Source: Candidatus Fermentibacterota bacterium (GTDB taxonomy: Bacteria; Fermentibacterota; Fermentibacteria; Fermentibacterales; JCC-6). From it: a stretch of 36,676 nt of DNA. Made by a program: the position numbers and the translations under genes. This document shows positions 1-8,346 of this stretch, in pieces; within the stretch, counting starts at the first letter, position 1, and the number at the start of each line of letters is the position of its first letter. The notes beneath the pieces were generated by a model. The model saw nothing but the letters and a program-made list of their open reading frames with translations. It was not told the origin of the DNA and searched no databases. The stretch lies in the NCBI GenBank assembly GCA_029571005.1, contig JAKPTG010000066.1, positions 1-36,676 of the forward strand, written 5' to 3'.

Positions 1-1
1 G

Positions 2-1120
2 TGGACCCCCTGGGTGAGGTTCTCCTTCCCGGCCCTGCCGGGGATCTCCACGGTTCACGCCATCGGGCGCTTCTACCTCAAGGAGGTCTCCCCCAAACTC
101 AGGCTCTACCTCACCCCTCTGAACATAGACCCCGAGAACCCGGCCCTGCCCATATCCGGGCCCGACTGGTTCGCCCGGAGCCTGGCGGATGAGGTGGGTC
201 TCTTCTACACCCAGGGTTTCCCTGAAGACACCAAGGCGCTTTCCAGAGGCGTTTTCGACGAAGACGACTACTTCTCCCAGGCCGCAATGGTCTTCAACGA
301 GAGGGAAAGGCTTTTCCACCACGCCCTGAGCCGGTGGAACGACGGATTCCTTTTCTTCTACTTCTCCAGCACCGACCTGAATCAGCACATGTACTACAGG
401 ACCATAGACCCGGAGCACCCCCTGCACGACGCCGTTCCCACCAGGTTCCGCCGCATCATGGCCGAAATCTACGCCCGGGCGGACAGGTCGGTGGGCATGG
501 CCATGGAACTCCTTGGCCCGGACACTGAACTCCTCATCATATCCGACCACGGTTTCGCCCCCTTCAACAGGGGTTTCGGCCTGAACAGCTGGCTGGCCGC
601 GGAGGGCTACGCCGGCATCGCATTTCCGGAAAACAGGAACAAGGACATGTTCGCCTGCCTGGACTGGAGCCGCACCTCGGCCTACGGTCTGGGGCTCAAC
701 AGCCTGTACGTAAACCTTGCCGGCAGGGAGCCCCACGGAACGGTTCCGGAAGCGGAGAAACACTCCCTGCTCCGGAGAATAGCCCGTGACCTGGAGGCGG
801 CGGTGGACCCCTTCAACGGGCGCAACCCGGTAAAACGGGCCTTCATCACCGCGGACCTGTTCCCCGGCGTGCCCCTTCCTCCCACGGCCCCCGACATGAT
901 AGTGGGCTACAACCGAGGCTACCGGTGCAGTTGGGAAACCACCCTGGGGGCCTTCCCCGAGGAAGTGATCACCCCTAACACCGACCCCTGGAGCGGGGAT
1001 CACTGCAGCGACCCTTCGGTCTGCCCCGGAACCCTTATCTCCAGTGCCCCCGTGCGGGAGGGGCCGGCCCTGACGGACATGGGCGGAATCATCTCCGAAC
1101 TCCTGGAGCCCGGGGCATGA
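2..1120 (+). CDS. Alkaline-phosphatase-superfamily phosphodiesterase/phosphatase, 5' truncated
   Basis: The frame is open from base 2 with no convincing start, so the N-terminal part, including the nucleophile and first metal ligands, lies left of the window; 372 residues are visible. The motif SDHGFAPF near residue 180 and the late motif GDHCSDPSVCPGTL near residue 335 match the Asp/His metal-binding motifs of the type I phosphodiesterase / nucleotide pyrophosphatase branch of the superfamily, which uses two divalent metals (usually zinc) to hydrolyse phosphate mono- or diesters. The segment FFYFSSTDLNQHMYY is also typical of this branch. The substrate cannot be told. The stop overlaps the next start as ATGA, so it is translationally coupled to the membrane protein that follows. 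Confidence 0.8.
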   Translation, partial: WTPWVRFSFPALPGISTVHAIGRFYLKEVSPKLRLYLTPLNIDPENPALPISGPDWFARSLADEVGLFYTQGFPEDTKALSRGVFDEDDYFSQAAMVFNERERLFHHALSRWNDGFLFFYFSSTDLNQHMYYRTIDPEHPLHDAVPTRFRRIMAEIYARADRSVGMAMELLGPDTELLIISDHGFAPFNRGFGLNSWLAAEGYAGIAFPENRNKDMFACLDWSRTSAYGLGLNSLYVNLAGREPHGTVPEAEKHSLLRRIARDLEAAVDPFNGRNPVKRAFITADLFPGVPLPPTAPDMIVGYNRGYRCSWETTLGAFPEEVITPNTDPWSGDHCSDPSVCPGTLISSAPVREGPALTDMGGIISELLEPGA

Positions 1121-1893
1121 CGGCGTTTTTCGACGCGATTCTGCGCCCCTTCGGGACCTCCGCCCCGACGGGCCTTACGGCCGTATCCCTGGCCTCCGGG
1201 CCGGTTATGGCGCTGATTTTCCGGTTCTGCTCGGACCAGGAACGTATCGCCGCCCTCAGGAAAAGAATGGGAGCCCGGGTCCTGGGGATGCTGCTGCACC
1301 TCCACTCGCCCCGAACCGTGGTGAAGACCGCCGGGGGGCTCCTGGCGGACAACTTCGCCTACCTCCGGCTGATCGTAAGGCCCATGCTGGTGATAGCGGC
1401 CCCTTTTCTGATAACCGCGGCCCAACTGGACGCCAGGTACGGAAGGGTCGTTCCGGACGGGCCGGTGACCGTGACGGTCCAGTGGAGGGAACTCCCGCCG
1501 AGGGACGATTTCCGGCCCGCCGCTTCGGGAATGGAATTGAAGGCTCCCGTGGTCTTTCTGGACGCCCTGGGGCAGACCAGTTTCCGGGTCGTCATCGATT
1601 CCCCCGGCGCTGAACTGACTTTTTCGGACACCACAGTCCGCCTGGGCGCAGAAAACAGCCGCCGTGGATGCATCATCCTCCGGGGTGCAGAAAACACGGG
1701 CTTTCCCGGAAGACTCCTGAAGCCCTTCCTGGGCAGCCTTCCCGCGGACGGCCCGGTGGAGTGGGTAAGGATGGATCTGCCGGAGGCCCGATACCGGGTT
1801 CTCGGGGGCAGATGGAGCTGGTTCGGGGTGTTCCTGGCGGCGGGAAGCCTCTCCGCCGCGATCGGAGCGGTGGTTTTCAGGGTCAGGGTCTAA
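1117..1893 (+). CDS. Conserved membrane protein of unknown function, coupled to the phosphatase-like gene
   Basis: This is a 258-residue protein starting inside the stop codon of the upstream gene. It shows a hydrophobic segment at about residues 18-36, a basic amphipathic stretch with FRFCSDQERIAALRKRM at about 36-52, a second hydrophobic segment at about 88-104 (RPMLVIAAPFLITAAQL), a soluble beta-rich region at about 110-230, and a last membrane segment near 233-254. I recall unnamed bacterial proteins with the same F-x-x-(T/S)-S/D-x-Q then helix then RPMLV layout, but I cannot assign a Pfam family. The first membrane segment followed by a charged cytosolic helix vaguely recalls Oxa1/EMC3-type insertases; that is a weak inference. 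The function is unknown. Confidence 0.72.
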   Translation: MTAFFDAILRPFGTSAPTGLTAVSLASGPVMALIFRFCSDQERIAALRKRMGARVLGMLLHLHSPRTVVKTAGGLLADNFAYLRLIVRPMLVIAAPFLITAAQLDARYGRVVPDGPVTVTVQWRELPPRDDFRPAASGMELKAPVVFLDALGQTSFRVVIDSPGAELTFSDTTVRLGAENSRRGCIILRGAENTGFPGRLLKPFLGSLPADGPVEWVRMDLPEARYRVLGGRWSWFGVFLAAGSLSAAIGAVVFRVRV

Positions 1894-1919
1894 GACGGAA
1901 AAGGCCCGGAAAGGCAGTT

Positions 1920-2117
1920 ATGGCGAAACTCAAGCTGAAACTCGACGGCGGATTCATGGACAGGCTTCAAAGGGTAGCCTCCATCGGCGGCTACTCCTCC
2001 CCGGAGGAGTTCGTGCTTCACGTTCTGGAGCGGGAGATGGATAAACTCGACCCCCGCCGGGGCGAGTCGGAGGAAGCGATAAAGAAGAAGCTGGAAGGCC
2101 TGGGCTACATCTCGTAA
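1920..2117 (+). CDS. Small conserved protein (65 aa), third gene of the phosphatase-like operon
   Basis: The ATG at 1920 is preceded by a GGAAAGG ribosome site and lies 26 bases after the membrane-protein stop. The 65-residue product begins MAKLKLKLDGGFMDRLQRVA, then has a helix with YSSPEEFVLHVLEREMDKL and ends with KKKLEGLGYIS. The strand, short helix, longer helix order and the basic start resemble ribbon-helix-helix (CopG/Arc) proteins, and the closing LGYI(S) recalls the tails of sulfatase/phosphatase-family proteins. No DNA-binding residue pattern is decisive. It is probably cotranscribed with the two genes before it and might regulate or bind them (inference). Confidence 0.7.
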   Translation: MAKLKLKLDGGFMDRLQRVASIGGYSSPEEFVLHVLEREMDKLDPRRGESEEAIKKKLEGLGYIS

Positions 2118-2228
2118 ACGGACGGGCCCCCGCTTCCGAAAGCCCCGGTCGGCGCGCAGCGGGAGAGCTTCGCCTCTGTCGTTACCCTGTGCGTATCGGA
2201 ATCGGGAGCCCGCCGGGCGTGCTCCGGG

Positions 2229-2822
2229 TCACTCCACGCTGTTCACCGCTCCCGGGGTTCCCCAGCACTTGTCTTCCCCGGTATCCGGGTCCCGCCTGGG
2301 GCAGTCGTAGTCCACCGACGCGGCCCAGTTGAAGGCTTCGTTGGGCCCCCGGATGTCTATCTTCTCCAGGGAGGAGCCGGTACCGTCGGCGGCGCTCCTG
2401 CGCCTTCCTTCGGTGATTCCCCACTGGTCCGTGTACGGGACCATGTCCAGCACCATGCCGTACCTGTCGCTGAGGGTGATTATGTCGGAGGAGTTGGACA
2501 GACCGGGCCATTCGCCGGTCCATGAAACCACGGGAATATCGTCGCCGTAGGCGGAGACGAAGGATTCCATGTGGGCCGGAATCACCGCCCTGACCCCGGG
2601 CGCCAGCTCGTAGGCATCGAGCACCAAGCCGTTGCCCCGATCACTGAGAATCATGCCCCCGAGTTGAACCGGCCCGTCGGTGAGGTTGCATATCTCCACC
2701 CACTCGTACAGACTGTCGGGCCCGAGGGTGGGGCCGTCCGGGTTGTACATCATCTCGGTTATCACCACATCGCCGTGTGCTCCGGACACGGCCAACAGAA
2801 GAACAGCAAACACGCTCATCAT
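2229..2822 (-). CDS. Secreted lamin-tail-domain (LTD) protein
   Basis: The start is the first of two adjacent ATGs, chosen because GGAGGTGAGGGG sits immediately upstream and because MMSVFAVLLLAVSGAHG forms a short signal peptide; the frame is open further upstream without sense. The 197-residue product begins its mature part with DVVITEMMYNPDG and continues YEWVEICNLTDGPVQLGGMILSD, the characteristic opening of lamin-tail domains, which are immunoglobulin-like folds on secreted bacterial proteins. The C-terminal SLEKIDIRGPNEAFNWAAS and GTPGAVNSVE are also standard LTD end motifs. There is no enzymatic domain or sorting tail, so it is a stand-alone LTD, probably in the periplasm or on the surface, with an unknown binding partner. 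It has its own promoter. Confidence 0.82.
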   Translation of the reverse strand: MMSVFAVLLLAVSGAHGDVVITEMMYNPDGPTLGPDSLYEWVEICNLTDGPVQLGGMILSDRGNGLVLDAYELAPGVRAVIPAHMESFVSAYGDDIPVVSWTGEWPGLSNSSDIITLSDRYGMVLDMVPYTDQWGITEGRRRSAADGTGSSLEKIDIRGPNEAFNWAASVDYDCPRRDPDTGEDKCWGTPGAVNSVE

Positions 2823-3160
2823 CCCCTCACCTCCAGAATGCTCGCGACCCTCTCCTCCCCTTCCAGCCGCGCCTCCGGAGCGCAAAGGCTGAAACGGCAA
2901 CCGGCGGACGGCTTACCGGGAGCAGGGCAAGTCGGTTTCCGCCGATGTCGGGTTCCTTATACTAACGGCGGCTCACCCGGTCAAGCGCAACCCGCCGTAT
3001 CGCCGTTCCGGCGCATAGCCCGGCGCTCCGGCCGTTCAGGTGAACCCCGTCCACCGCGAGGCGAAGCCACTGCCTTCGGCTCGGACGGCGGTCAGGCTGT
3101 CGCCCGGGAGAAGCACCCTGCACATCTGAACACCGCCCGTTGCTGCTATGAATGAATTGA
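2823..3160. other. Intergenic region between the lamin-tail gene and the rocD terminator hairpin
   Basis: Apart from the minus-strand promoter at 2956-2984 and the ribosome site next to 2822, nothing coding is supported. Open frames here on the plus strand lack ribosome sites and recognisable proteins. Confidence 0.5.
2956..2984 (-). promoter_or_regulatory. Sigma-70-type promoter for the lamin-tail gene
   Basis: On the minus strand TTGACC (2984-2979) is followed after 17 bases by TATAAG (2961-2956). It points at the lamin-tail gene and would give a leader of roughly 125 bases. Spacing is ideal and both boxes match the consensus in five of six positions. Confidence 0.6.
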
Positions 3161-3186
3161 CGGCGGGGGGGAAGCCCCCCCCGCCG
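3161..3186 (-). terminator. Strong GC hairpin after ornithine aminotransferase
   Basis: A perfect 11-bp stem (3161-3171 with 3176-3186) closes a four-base loop, nine bases beyond the rocD stop on the minus strand. It contains seven consecutive G-C pairs. Only a weak T-rich stretch follows, so it may end transcription or protect the 3' end of the messenger. Confidence 0.6.
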
Positions 3187-3194
3187 CCGAAAGG

Positions 3195-4418
3195 CTACCG
3201 GAAGGATTCGATGGACTTGCGGATGATGCCCGCGCAGTCCTTTATCTCATCCTCGGTTATCACGAGGGGGGGCGCAAATCTGATGATGTGGTCGTGGGTG
3301 GGTTTGGCCAGAAGGCCGTTCTCCGCCATGCGGAGGCACACGTCCCAGGCCTCCATGCCCTTGTGGGGTTTGATGACCACGGCGTTGAGAAGCCCCTTGC
3401 CCCGAACCAGGGTCAGCATGGGAGAATCTATGGCCGAAAGCTCCCGGCGAAGGAGTTCTCCCAGGACCTCGGCGCGTTCGGCCAGTTTCTCGTCCCTCAC
3501 GACATCCAGGGCGGCGATGGCCACCCGGGCGCCCACCGGGTTGCCGCCGAAGGTGGAGCCGTGCTGGCCGGGCTTGATGACCAGCATGATTTCATCGTCC
3601 GCCAGCACCACCGACACCGGGTACATCCCACCGCTTATGGCCTTGCCAAGGATGAGGATGTCAGGCCTCACATTCTCGTGGTCGCAGGCCAGAAGCTTTC
3701 CGGTTCTGGCGATTCCGGTCTGCACCTCGTCGGCGATGAAGAGCACGTTCTTCTTCCGGCAGAGCGCCGCTGCGCCGCTGAGGTAGCCGGGATCCGGCAC
3801 GAAAACCCCCGCCTCCCCCTGGATGGGCTCCACCAGGAAGCCTGCGACATCCGGGTCTTCCAGGGCTTTCTCCAAGGCGGCCAGATCGTTGTAGGGAATC
3901 CTCACGAACCCCGGGGTGAAGGGGCCGTAGCCGCCGTAGGCGTCGGGATCGCTGGAGAAGGATACTATGGTGGTGGTCCTCCCGTGGAAGTTGTTCTCGC
4001 AGACCACTATCTTCGCCCGGTTCTCCGGAATTCCCTTTCGTGTGTAAGACCACTTCCGGCAAAGTTTTATGGCGGTCTCCACCGCCTCGGCGCCGGTGTT
4101 CATGGGAAGGACCTTGTCGTACCCGAAGTACTCGGTGACGTACTTCTCGAAAACCCCGAGCACATCGTTGTAGAAAGCCCTGGAGGTCAGGGCCAGCACT
4201 CCGGCCTGATCGGTGAGGGCCTTGACTATCTTCGGGTGGCAGTGCCCCTGGTTCACCGCGGAGTAGGACGACAGGAAATCGTAGTACCGCTTCCCCTCCA
4301 CGTCCCAGACATGCACACCCCGACCCCGGGAAAGCACCACCGGCAGAGGGTGGTAGTTGTGGGCGCCATACCTGTTCTCCAGCTCCATGAGGTCCTTGGA
4401 TGAAAGCTTTTCCGTCAT
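3195..4418 (-). CDS. rocD: Ornithine aminotransferase (ornithine--oxo-acid transaminase)
   Basis: A 407-residue class III PLP-dependent aminotransferase of the usual length for the family. It transfers the delta-amino group of ornithine to 2-oxoglutarate, giving glutamate semialdehyde/pyrroline-5-carboxylate and linking arginine/ornithine breakdown to proline and glutamate. The N-terminal [20 protein letters not shown] is typical of RocD and distinguishes it from acetylornithine aminotransferase. [12 protein letters not shown] near 107-118, NNFHGRTTT near 142-150, Asp230 in FIADEVQTG, and the Schiff-base Lys259 in [10 protein letters not shown] are all present. GGGAG lies eight bases before the ATG. 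It stands alone, with its own promoter, a leader hairpin and a 3' hairpin. Confidence 0.95.
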   Translation of the reverse strand: MTEKLSSKDLMELENRYGAHNYHPLPVVLSRGRGVHVWDVEGKRYYDFLSSYSAVNQGHCHPKIVKALTDQAGVLALTSRAFYNDVLGVFEKYVTEYFGYDKVLPMNTGAEAVETAIKLCRKWSYTRKGIPENRAKIVVCENNFHGRTTTIVSFSSDPDAYGGYGPFTPGFVRIPYNDLAALEKALEDPDVAGFLVEPIQGEAGVFVPDPGYLSGAAALCRKKNVLFIADEVQTGIARTGKLLACDHENVRPDILILGKAISGGMYPVSVVLADDEIMLVIKPGQHGSTFGGNPVGARVAIAALDVVRDEKLAERAEVLGELLRRELSAIDSPMLTLVRGKGLLNAVVIKPHKGMEAWDVCLRMAENGLLAKPTHDHIIRFAPPLVITEDEIKDCAGIIRKSIESFR

Positions 4419-4490
4419 TTCTCACGCTCCCGGATGCCGGCATGGACCGGCCTCCCCCCGGAGGACAGGCCTCTGCCGATGTCGTTGTGT

Positions 4491-4512
4491 GAAAGCCGGG
4501 TGCCCGGCTTTC
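4491..4512 (-). other. Perfect inverted repeat in the predicted rocD leader
   Basis: GAAAGCCGGG and CCCGGCTTTC (4491-4500 and 4503-4512) form a perfect palindromic hairpin separated by two bases. It falls about 10-30 bases after the predicted rocD transcription start and 73-94 bases ahead of the start codon. No T-tract follows, so it looks like a leader stem or operator, not a terminator. Confidence 0.5.
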
Positions 4513-4528
4513 AAAGGCTTGAGCCCGG

Positions 4529-4557
4529 ATGCTAACGAAGAAAAACCCTAAAGTCAA
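4529..4557 (-). promoter_or_regulatory. Sigma-70-type promoter for rocD
   Basis: On the minus strand TTGACT (4557-4552) is followed after 17 bases by TAGCAT (4534-4529). The start point would be near 4522, giving a leader of about 100 bases that contains the hairpin at 4491-4512. Confidence 0.5.
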
Positions 4558-5015
4558 ACCCCGCGGGGCGAAACAGCCTCGACCTGAGGGAGGAGTGACC
4601 CCGGGCTGAGGGCATTTTCCCCCGTTCCCCGCCCGGGCCGCACAGCCCTCCGGGTTACGGGCCGCCGGCTCCGGTTACGGGATCGGACCTTGCTCCCGAG
4701 ACACGGAGGAGTACAATATGCGGTGCCAAACCTCTACCGCGACTGCCTTGAAAGGCGGAGGGAAATGCGAGGGCGGGTCAGTTGCACATATAACTTACAG
4801 CACTGTACTTCTGGAGCAGACAACTCAGCCTGTGGAGAGCTGATCCCGTTGACAGCACAGCCTCCGTTGCTCTCCTGAACCACAGTGCAGCGGCTTTCTC
4901 GATGCATGAAGACAGCTTTGTCGTTGCGGAGCAGGTTTGCGGGGTGACTCCGAAGAAGGGCGGGTGAATCTTGTCGGAACAACGTTTTTCCATGTTTACA
5001 GGGTATCGTGGAGAA
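4558..5015. other. Intergenic region of lower GC upstream of the propeller lipoprotein
   Basis: About 450 bases between the divergent rocD promoter and the lipoprotein start. Base composition shifts from GC-rich to mixed near 4690 and stays so through the following gene. I see no RNA gene, terminator or clear promoter; open frames on both strands here have no ribosome site and no recognisable product. Confidence 0.4.
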
Positions 5016-6080
5016 ATGGGTAGAGCCGCTCGTATCGCGCTTCTCCCCATCGTGCTTTGTGCAGGGTGCAACGATCCGGACAGCCGGGAAGATGCGGTTG
5101 TACTGCAAAGATGGCTCGAGTCTGCAGGTGATCCTGTACTCGGCGCTACACTGCCCTGTTACGAACCTGTTGATACTTTATTGTCGCCGGAAATCGCTGG
5201 GTATGAGTATTATTTTATAGAAGGCTTCGCAATTGATAATGATAGAGTGTACATTTCCGATGGAAGGATGAATACGCTGCTGGCCTTTTCACACGACGGC
5301 GTGATGGAGTGGAAAACCGGTGGAACCGGCGAAGGTCCCGGGCTGTTTTCCAATATCGGACAACTGGCTGTCGGCGGCGATACGGTGGCCGTATGCAACA
5401 TGGCCTGCGGCAGGGTGGATCTCTTCAGCGCCACGGATGGGCACTGGCTCTCGTCAATACCCGTGTACCGGCCTTTCGATGTCGAGTTTCTGCCGAACGG
5501 GAATCTCGTCGTGGCAAGCCTTCTCCAGGAGGACCTGATCACAATCTTCACTCCCGGCAGCGAGAAAGTCTTGTCGTTCGGGTCATGGGACCCTCCCGGC
5601 AACGAGGTGCTGAACAATCTCTTCGCAGCCTCCAACCGAAACATACAGATTGACCTGATCGCTGACTCGGTTCTCGCGGTCAATTCTTACTATTTCAACT
5701 GGAATCAGCTCTACGACCTTCACAATCCGGAAACTCCAAGGAGTTTCAGGCGCGATCTGCCTTTTCCGGAAGAACCGGTTCAAGTCGGCGGCGACGGAAT
5801 GTTCCGGGGAAAGATTTATGTAAACGACATTTCAGCATATAACGACTTGATATATGTTCTTTTAAGACCGATTTCGACCGGATGGGACCTCCCCGATCGG
5901 TTTGCGACCCGACCAGAGGAAGACCTGGATTTCTCCATGATCGATGTTTTCAACATTGATGGACAATACATTGGCAGTTTCGCATTTCGACGCTGTGTCG
6001 GACGTCTGCAATGGCACAATGGAAACCTTTACGGGGCTACGGATGAAACCGGCGAGCTGATCAGGTTCGCTCCATTCTGA
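5016..6080 (+). CDS. Beta-propeller lipoprotein (6-bladed/NHL-like)
   Basis: The ATG at 5016 is preferred because it gives a compact lipoprotein signal, MGRAARIALLPIVLCAGC, with lipobox L-C-A-G-C and lipidated Cys17; in-frame TTG 4971 and ATG 4992 are alternatives. The 354-residue product has repeated blade-like strands: FAIDNDRVYISDGRMNTLLAFSH, then GQLAVGGDTVAV, the GNLVVASLL segment, then NDLIYVLLR and NGNLYGATDETG. This matches the six-bladed beta-propeller lipoproteins common in Bacteroidota and related phyla, which are thought to bind ligands or partners in the periplasm. No catalytic residues are evident. Codon use is noticeably more AT-rich than in the flanking genes, compatible with later acquisition. 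Confidence 0.75.
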   Translation: MGRAARIALLPIVLCAGCNDPDSREDAVVLQRWLESAGDPVLGATLPCYEPVDTLLSPEIAGYEYYFIEGFAIDNDRVYISDGRMNTLLAFSHDGVMEWKTGGTGEGPGLFSNIGQLAVGGDTVAVCNMACGRVDLFSATDGHWLSSIPVYRPFDVEFLPNGNLVVASLLQEDLITIFTPGSEKVLSFGSWDPPGNEVLNNLFAASNRNIQIDLIADSVLAVNSYYFNWNQLYDLHNPETPRSFRRDLPFPEEPVQVGGDGMFRGKIYVNDISAYNDLIYVLLRPISTGWDLPDRFATRPEEDLDFSMIDVFNIDGQYIGSFAFRRCVGRLQWHNGNLYGATDETGELIRFAPF

Positions 6081-6212
6081 AGATCGGGAGATACCACTCG
6101 ACGGGCTCAGCCGTCCGCGTTCCCATCGGGCATCACTTCAAACCCGCCCAGGGGCATTGTTCGAGATCGGATTGCTACACATATATATGCAGGAAGACCG
6201 ATACCGCCGGGG

Positions 6213-6596
6213 GTGAAATTGTCCACCGACAAGGGCAATTACGTTGCCTGGGCCTGGGCCCAGATTCTGGCCGCTTCTGTGTGCGCCGGCATGAGTTTCA
6301 TGCGGGGTCTTCCCCTCCCCCTCGCTCCGGCGGCCTCCATCGGGGTGATGGTTCTCTACAGGCTCTTCTTCCGGTGGACCCACAGGGCGACCCCGGACGA
6401 GAACCGGCGGATGCTCCGGGTGTTCTCCCTCTCCACCGTCGCCGCCCTCGGAACCCTCACAATCACGTACCGGTTATGGGGACGCTACTGGATAAACGCG
6501 GTCTGGGTTTCGTTCCTGTTTTTCAGGGGGATGTTCGGCCTGTTTCTGTTCACCGGTTCCGGAACAAAGGACCCGGACCCGGAAGAAAGGGGATGA
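6213..6596 (+). CDS. Small polytopic membrane protein, unknown function
   Basis: A 127-residue protein starting at GTG 6213, whose stop overlaps the next start as ATGA. It has four likely membrane segments: around residues 12-30 (WAWAQILAASVCAGMSF), 34-52 (PLAPAASIGVMVLYRLFF), 68-88 (LRVFSLSTVAALGTLTITY) and 93-114 (WINAVWVSFLFFRGMFGLFLF). Charged loops WTHRATPDENRR and the acidic tail SGTKDPDPEERG lie between and after them. I do not recognise the family. Coupling to the secreted propeller protein suggests the two are made together, but this gives no function. The start is uncertain because the ribosome site is only a run of Gs. Confidence 0.6.
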   Translation: MKLSTDKGNYVAWAWAQILAASVCAGMSFMRGLPLPLAPAASIGVMVLYRLFFRWTHRATPDENRRMLRVFSLSTVAALGTLTITYRLWGRYWINAVWVSFLFFRGMFGLFLFTGSGTKDPDPEERG

Positions 6597-8257
6597 TCGA
6601 AGTGAAGTCTGCTCTGCTATGGATTTTGATTGCGGCGACCCTGGCCGCAGCCTCACCGGACTGGTCCGTAATGGTCAGGGAGACCCCTTCGGGGGTTTTC
6701 ATGGAACAGGGCATTCCGGTTCCGGGTGAAACCCCCACGGTTTGCGAAGGCACTGACGATCAGGTTCTGTGGCACTACAGCCAAACCGAAGGTTTGACCC
6801 AGAAAATCTGCCACATGGGCAACGCCGGTGAGTACGTGTTCACCGGCGGATGGTACGGCGGCGGCAGAATGTTCCAGGGGCTTACCGGCGACGGATCGGT
6901 CCTCTGGCAGACCGAGCCGGTTCTGGGAGAGAACGAGTACTGGACCCTCCTGGCGACCGGCACCGCGGCGGCGGACACCGGAGACCTCTACTGGCTGGTC
7001 AGGACCTTCTCGATTTACAACGACAACGGGACCCCGGGCTACACCCCCGACGACTCTCTGGTTTCGGAGAACAACCTGGAGGTATGCCTCTTTCAGGGAG
7101 CCTCGGAGGAACCTTTGTGGACATGGAACGGCACCGGCCAGTTCCAGGGCTACAACATAGATTCTCCGGGCAAATGCGACTGCTCCGCAGACGGTTCGGT
7201 CTTCGCCCTGGGGGGCGCCGTGGACGGCCACCTGGCGTTAGCCTTCTTCCACAGCGACACTCCGGAGCCCTTCGCCCTGTTCCAGGAGACGGGAACCTCG
7301 TACGCCCCCCGGCAGCTCCGGATGACTTCCGACGGCTCCAAGGCGATCTTCAGCGTGGGAGCCACCCTGTACCGGGTTGACGCCGCCACGGGAACCCTCG
7401 AGGCCAATTACAGTCTGGGGGCGTCCACGGATTGCTTCGGAATCTCCGCCGACGGCTCCCTGGTGGCCTTCGGCTTCACCGCCGTGAAACTGGCGCAGTG
7501 GGACGGCCAGGGTTACACCCCCGTCTGGTCCCGGAACGTATCAGGCTACTACGCCGGAGCTGCGGCGGTATCCGACGACAATCAGACGGTTTACTACGGC
7601 CTCCATAATGGTAACTACACCTCCAACAGGATACTCCGCTTCGACGCCGACAGTTCCGATCCGGTCTGGACGTACGATTATCCCGCGGGGTCCGGGAGCA
7701 AGCAGGACCTGGTAAGCTGGATGGACTGCTCCTCCGACGGCCGGTGGCTGGCGGTGTCGTCCTGGGGATGCGAGACGGGCGGGGGCGACGAGGTGATGGT
7801 GTTTGACGACTGCAACCCCGGCTCGCCCGTGTTCTCCATTGACACCCCCGGCTCCATGTTCCATGTGGACATCTCCCCGGACGGAAGCCTGGTGACCGCC
7901 GCCGGAAAGCATGTCCACGCCAACATGTTCGGGTCGGGAACCGACGTCTATATGGCGGAAATCACCACGACCGGCATCGGCGGGGAATCCGCGGCTTCCC
8001 CCGGGATGTCCGTGGCCGTGGGCCCGAACCCCTGCACCAGGGACGCCCGGGTGTACCTCAGCCTGGCGGCCCCGGAAACGGTTCGCATCACGGTGTTCGA
8101 CCTGGCCGGCAGAACCGTGGAGGAAGTGTTCCACGGCCCCCTGGGCGCCGGGGAACACGCGGTGGCCTACTCCCACACCAGCGGAACGGGCCTGTTCCTG
8201 GTCAGGGTGTCGTTGGGGAACGAAGTGAGGACCGCCAGGCTGCTTGTGGTGCCGTAA
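6593..8257 (+). CDS. Secreted WD40-like propeller protein with type IX-style sorting domain
   Basis: The ATG at 6593 follows GGAAGAAAGGGG and overlaps the upstream stop; it yields 554 residues with signal peptide MIEVKSALLWILIAATLAAA. The middle contains repeated propeller motifs of the form (S/T)xDGSxxAxG: SADGSVFALGG, TSDGSKAIFSVG, SADGSLVAFGF, SSDGRWLAVSSWG and SPDGSLVTAAG. The last ~80 residues (GPNPCTRDARVYLSL, then VRITVFDLAGRTVEEVF, then GTGLFLVRVS, ending TARLLVV) are a Por-secretion/FlgD-like C-terminal domain, which in type IX secretion systems directs export and surface attachment. It is likely a surface or released beta-propeller; its ligand is unknown. Confidence 0.82.
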   Translation: MIEVKSALLWILIAATLAAASPDWSVMVRETPSGVFMEQGIPVPGETPTVCEGTDDQVLWHYSQTEGLTQKICHMGNAGEYVFTGGWYGGGRMFQGLTGDGSVLWQTEPVLGENEYWTLLATGTAAADTGDLYWLVRTFSIYNDNGTPGYTPDDSLVSENNLEVCLFQGASEEPLWTWNGTGQFQGYNIDSPGKCDCSADGSVFALGGAVDGHLALAFFHSDTPEPFALFQETGTSYAPRQLRMTSDGSKAIFSVGATLYRVDAATGTLEANYSLGASTDCFGISADGSLVAFGFTAVKLAQWDGQGYTPVWSRNVSGYYAGAAAVSDDNQTVYYGLHNGNYTSNRILRFDADSSDPVWTYDYPAGSGSKQDLVSWMDCSSDGRWLAVSSWGCETGGGDEVMVFDDCNPGSPVFSIDTPGSMFHVDISPDGSLVTAAGKHVHANMFGSGTDVYMAEITTTGIGGESAASPGMSVAVGPNPCTRDARVYLSLAAPETVRITVFDLAGRTVEEVFHGPLGAGEHAVAYSHTSGTGLFLVRVSLGNEVRTARLLVVP

Positions 8258-8262
8258 GCGGG

Positions 8263-8308
8263 CTGCGGCCCCGGGACCGCCGCCAAAGGGGTCATCACCG
8301 GGCCGCAG
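8263..8308 (+). other. Inverted repeat just after the propeller gene
   Basis: CTGCGGCCC (8263-8271) and GGGCCGCAG (8300-8308) can pair across a 28-base loop, six bases after the upstream stop. It is the first of two tandem inverted repeats before the next promoter. Confidence 0.4.
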
Positions 8309-8346
8309 GCAAAGGCCCGGAAGAGGTTTGGAGTTCCCGCGGAACA

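Noticed and set aside
2571-3155. Plus-strand open frame across the lamin-tail gene and its upstream region
   Set aside because: It is antisense to a real secreted protein for much of its length, is Pro/Arg/Gly rich and lacks a ribosome site.
4734-5108. Minus-strand open frames upstream of the propeller lipoprotein
   Set aside because: No ribosome site, no signal or recognisable motif, and they run into the lipoprotein signal sequence on the other strand.
6157-6187. Promoter-like TTGTTC with AT repeats (TATATA) ahead of the small membrane-protein gene
   Set aside because: The -10 box fits only loosely at several registers; not strong enough to list as a promoter.
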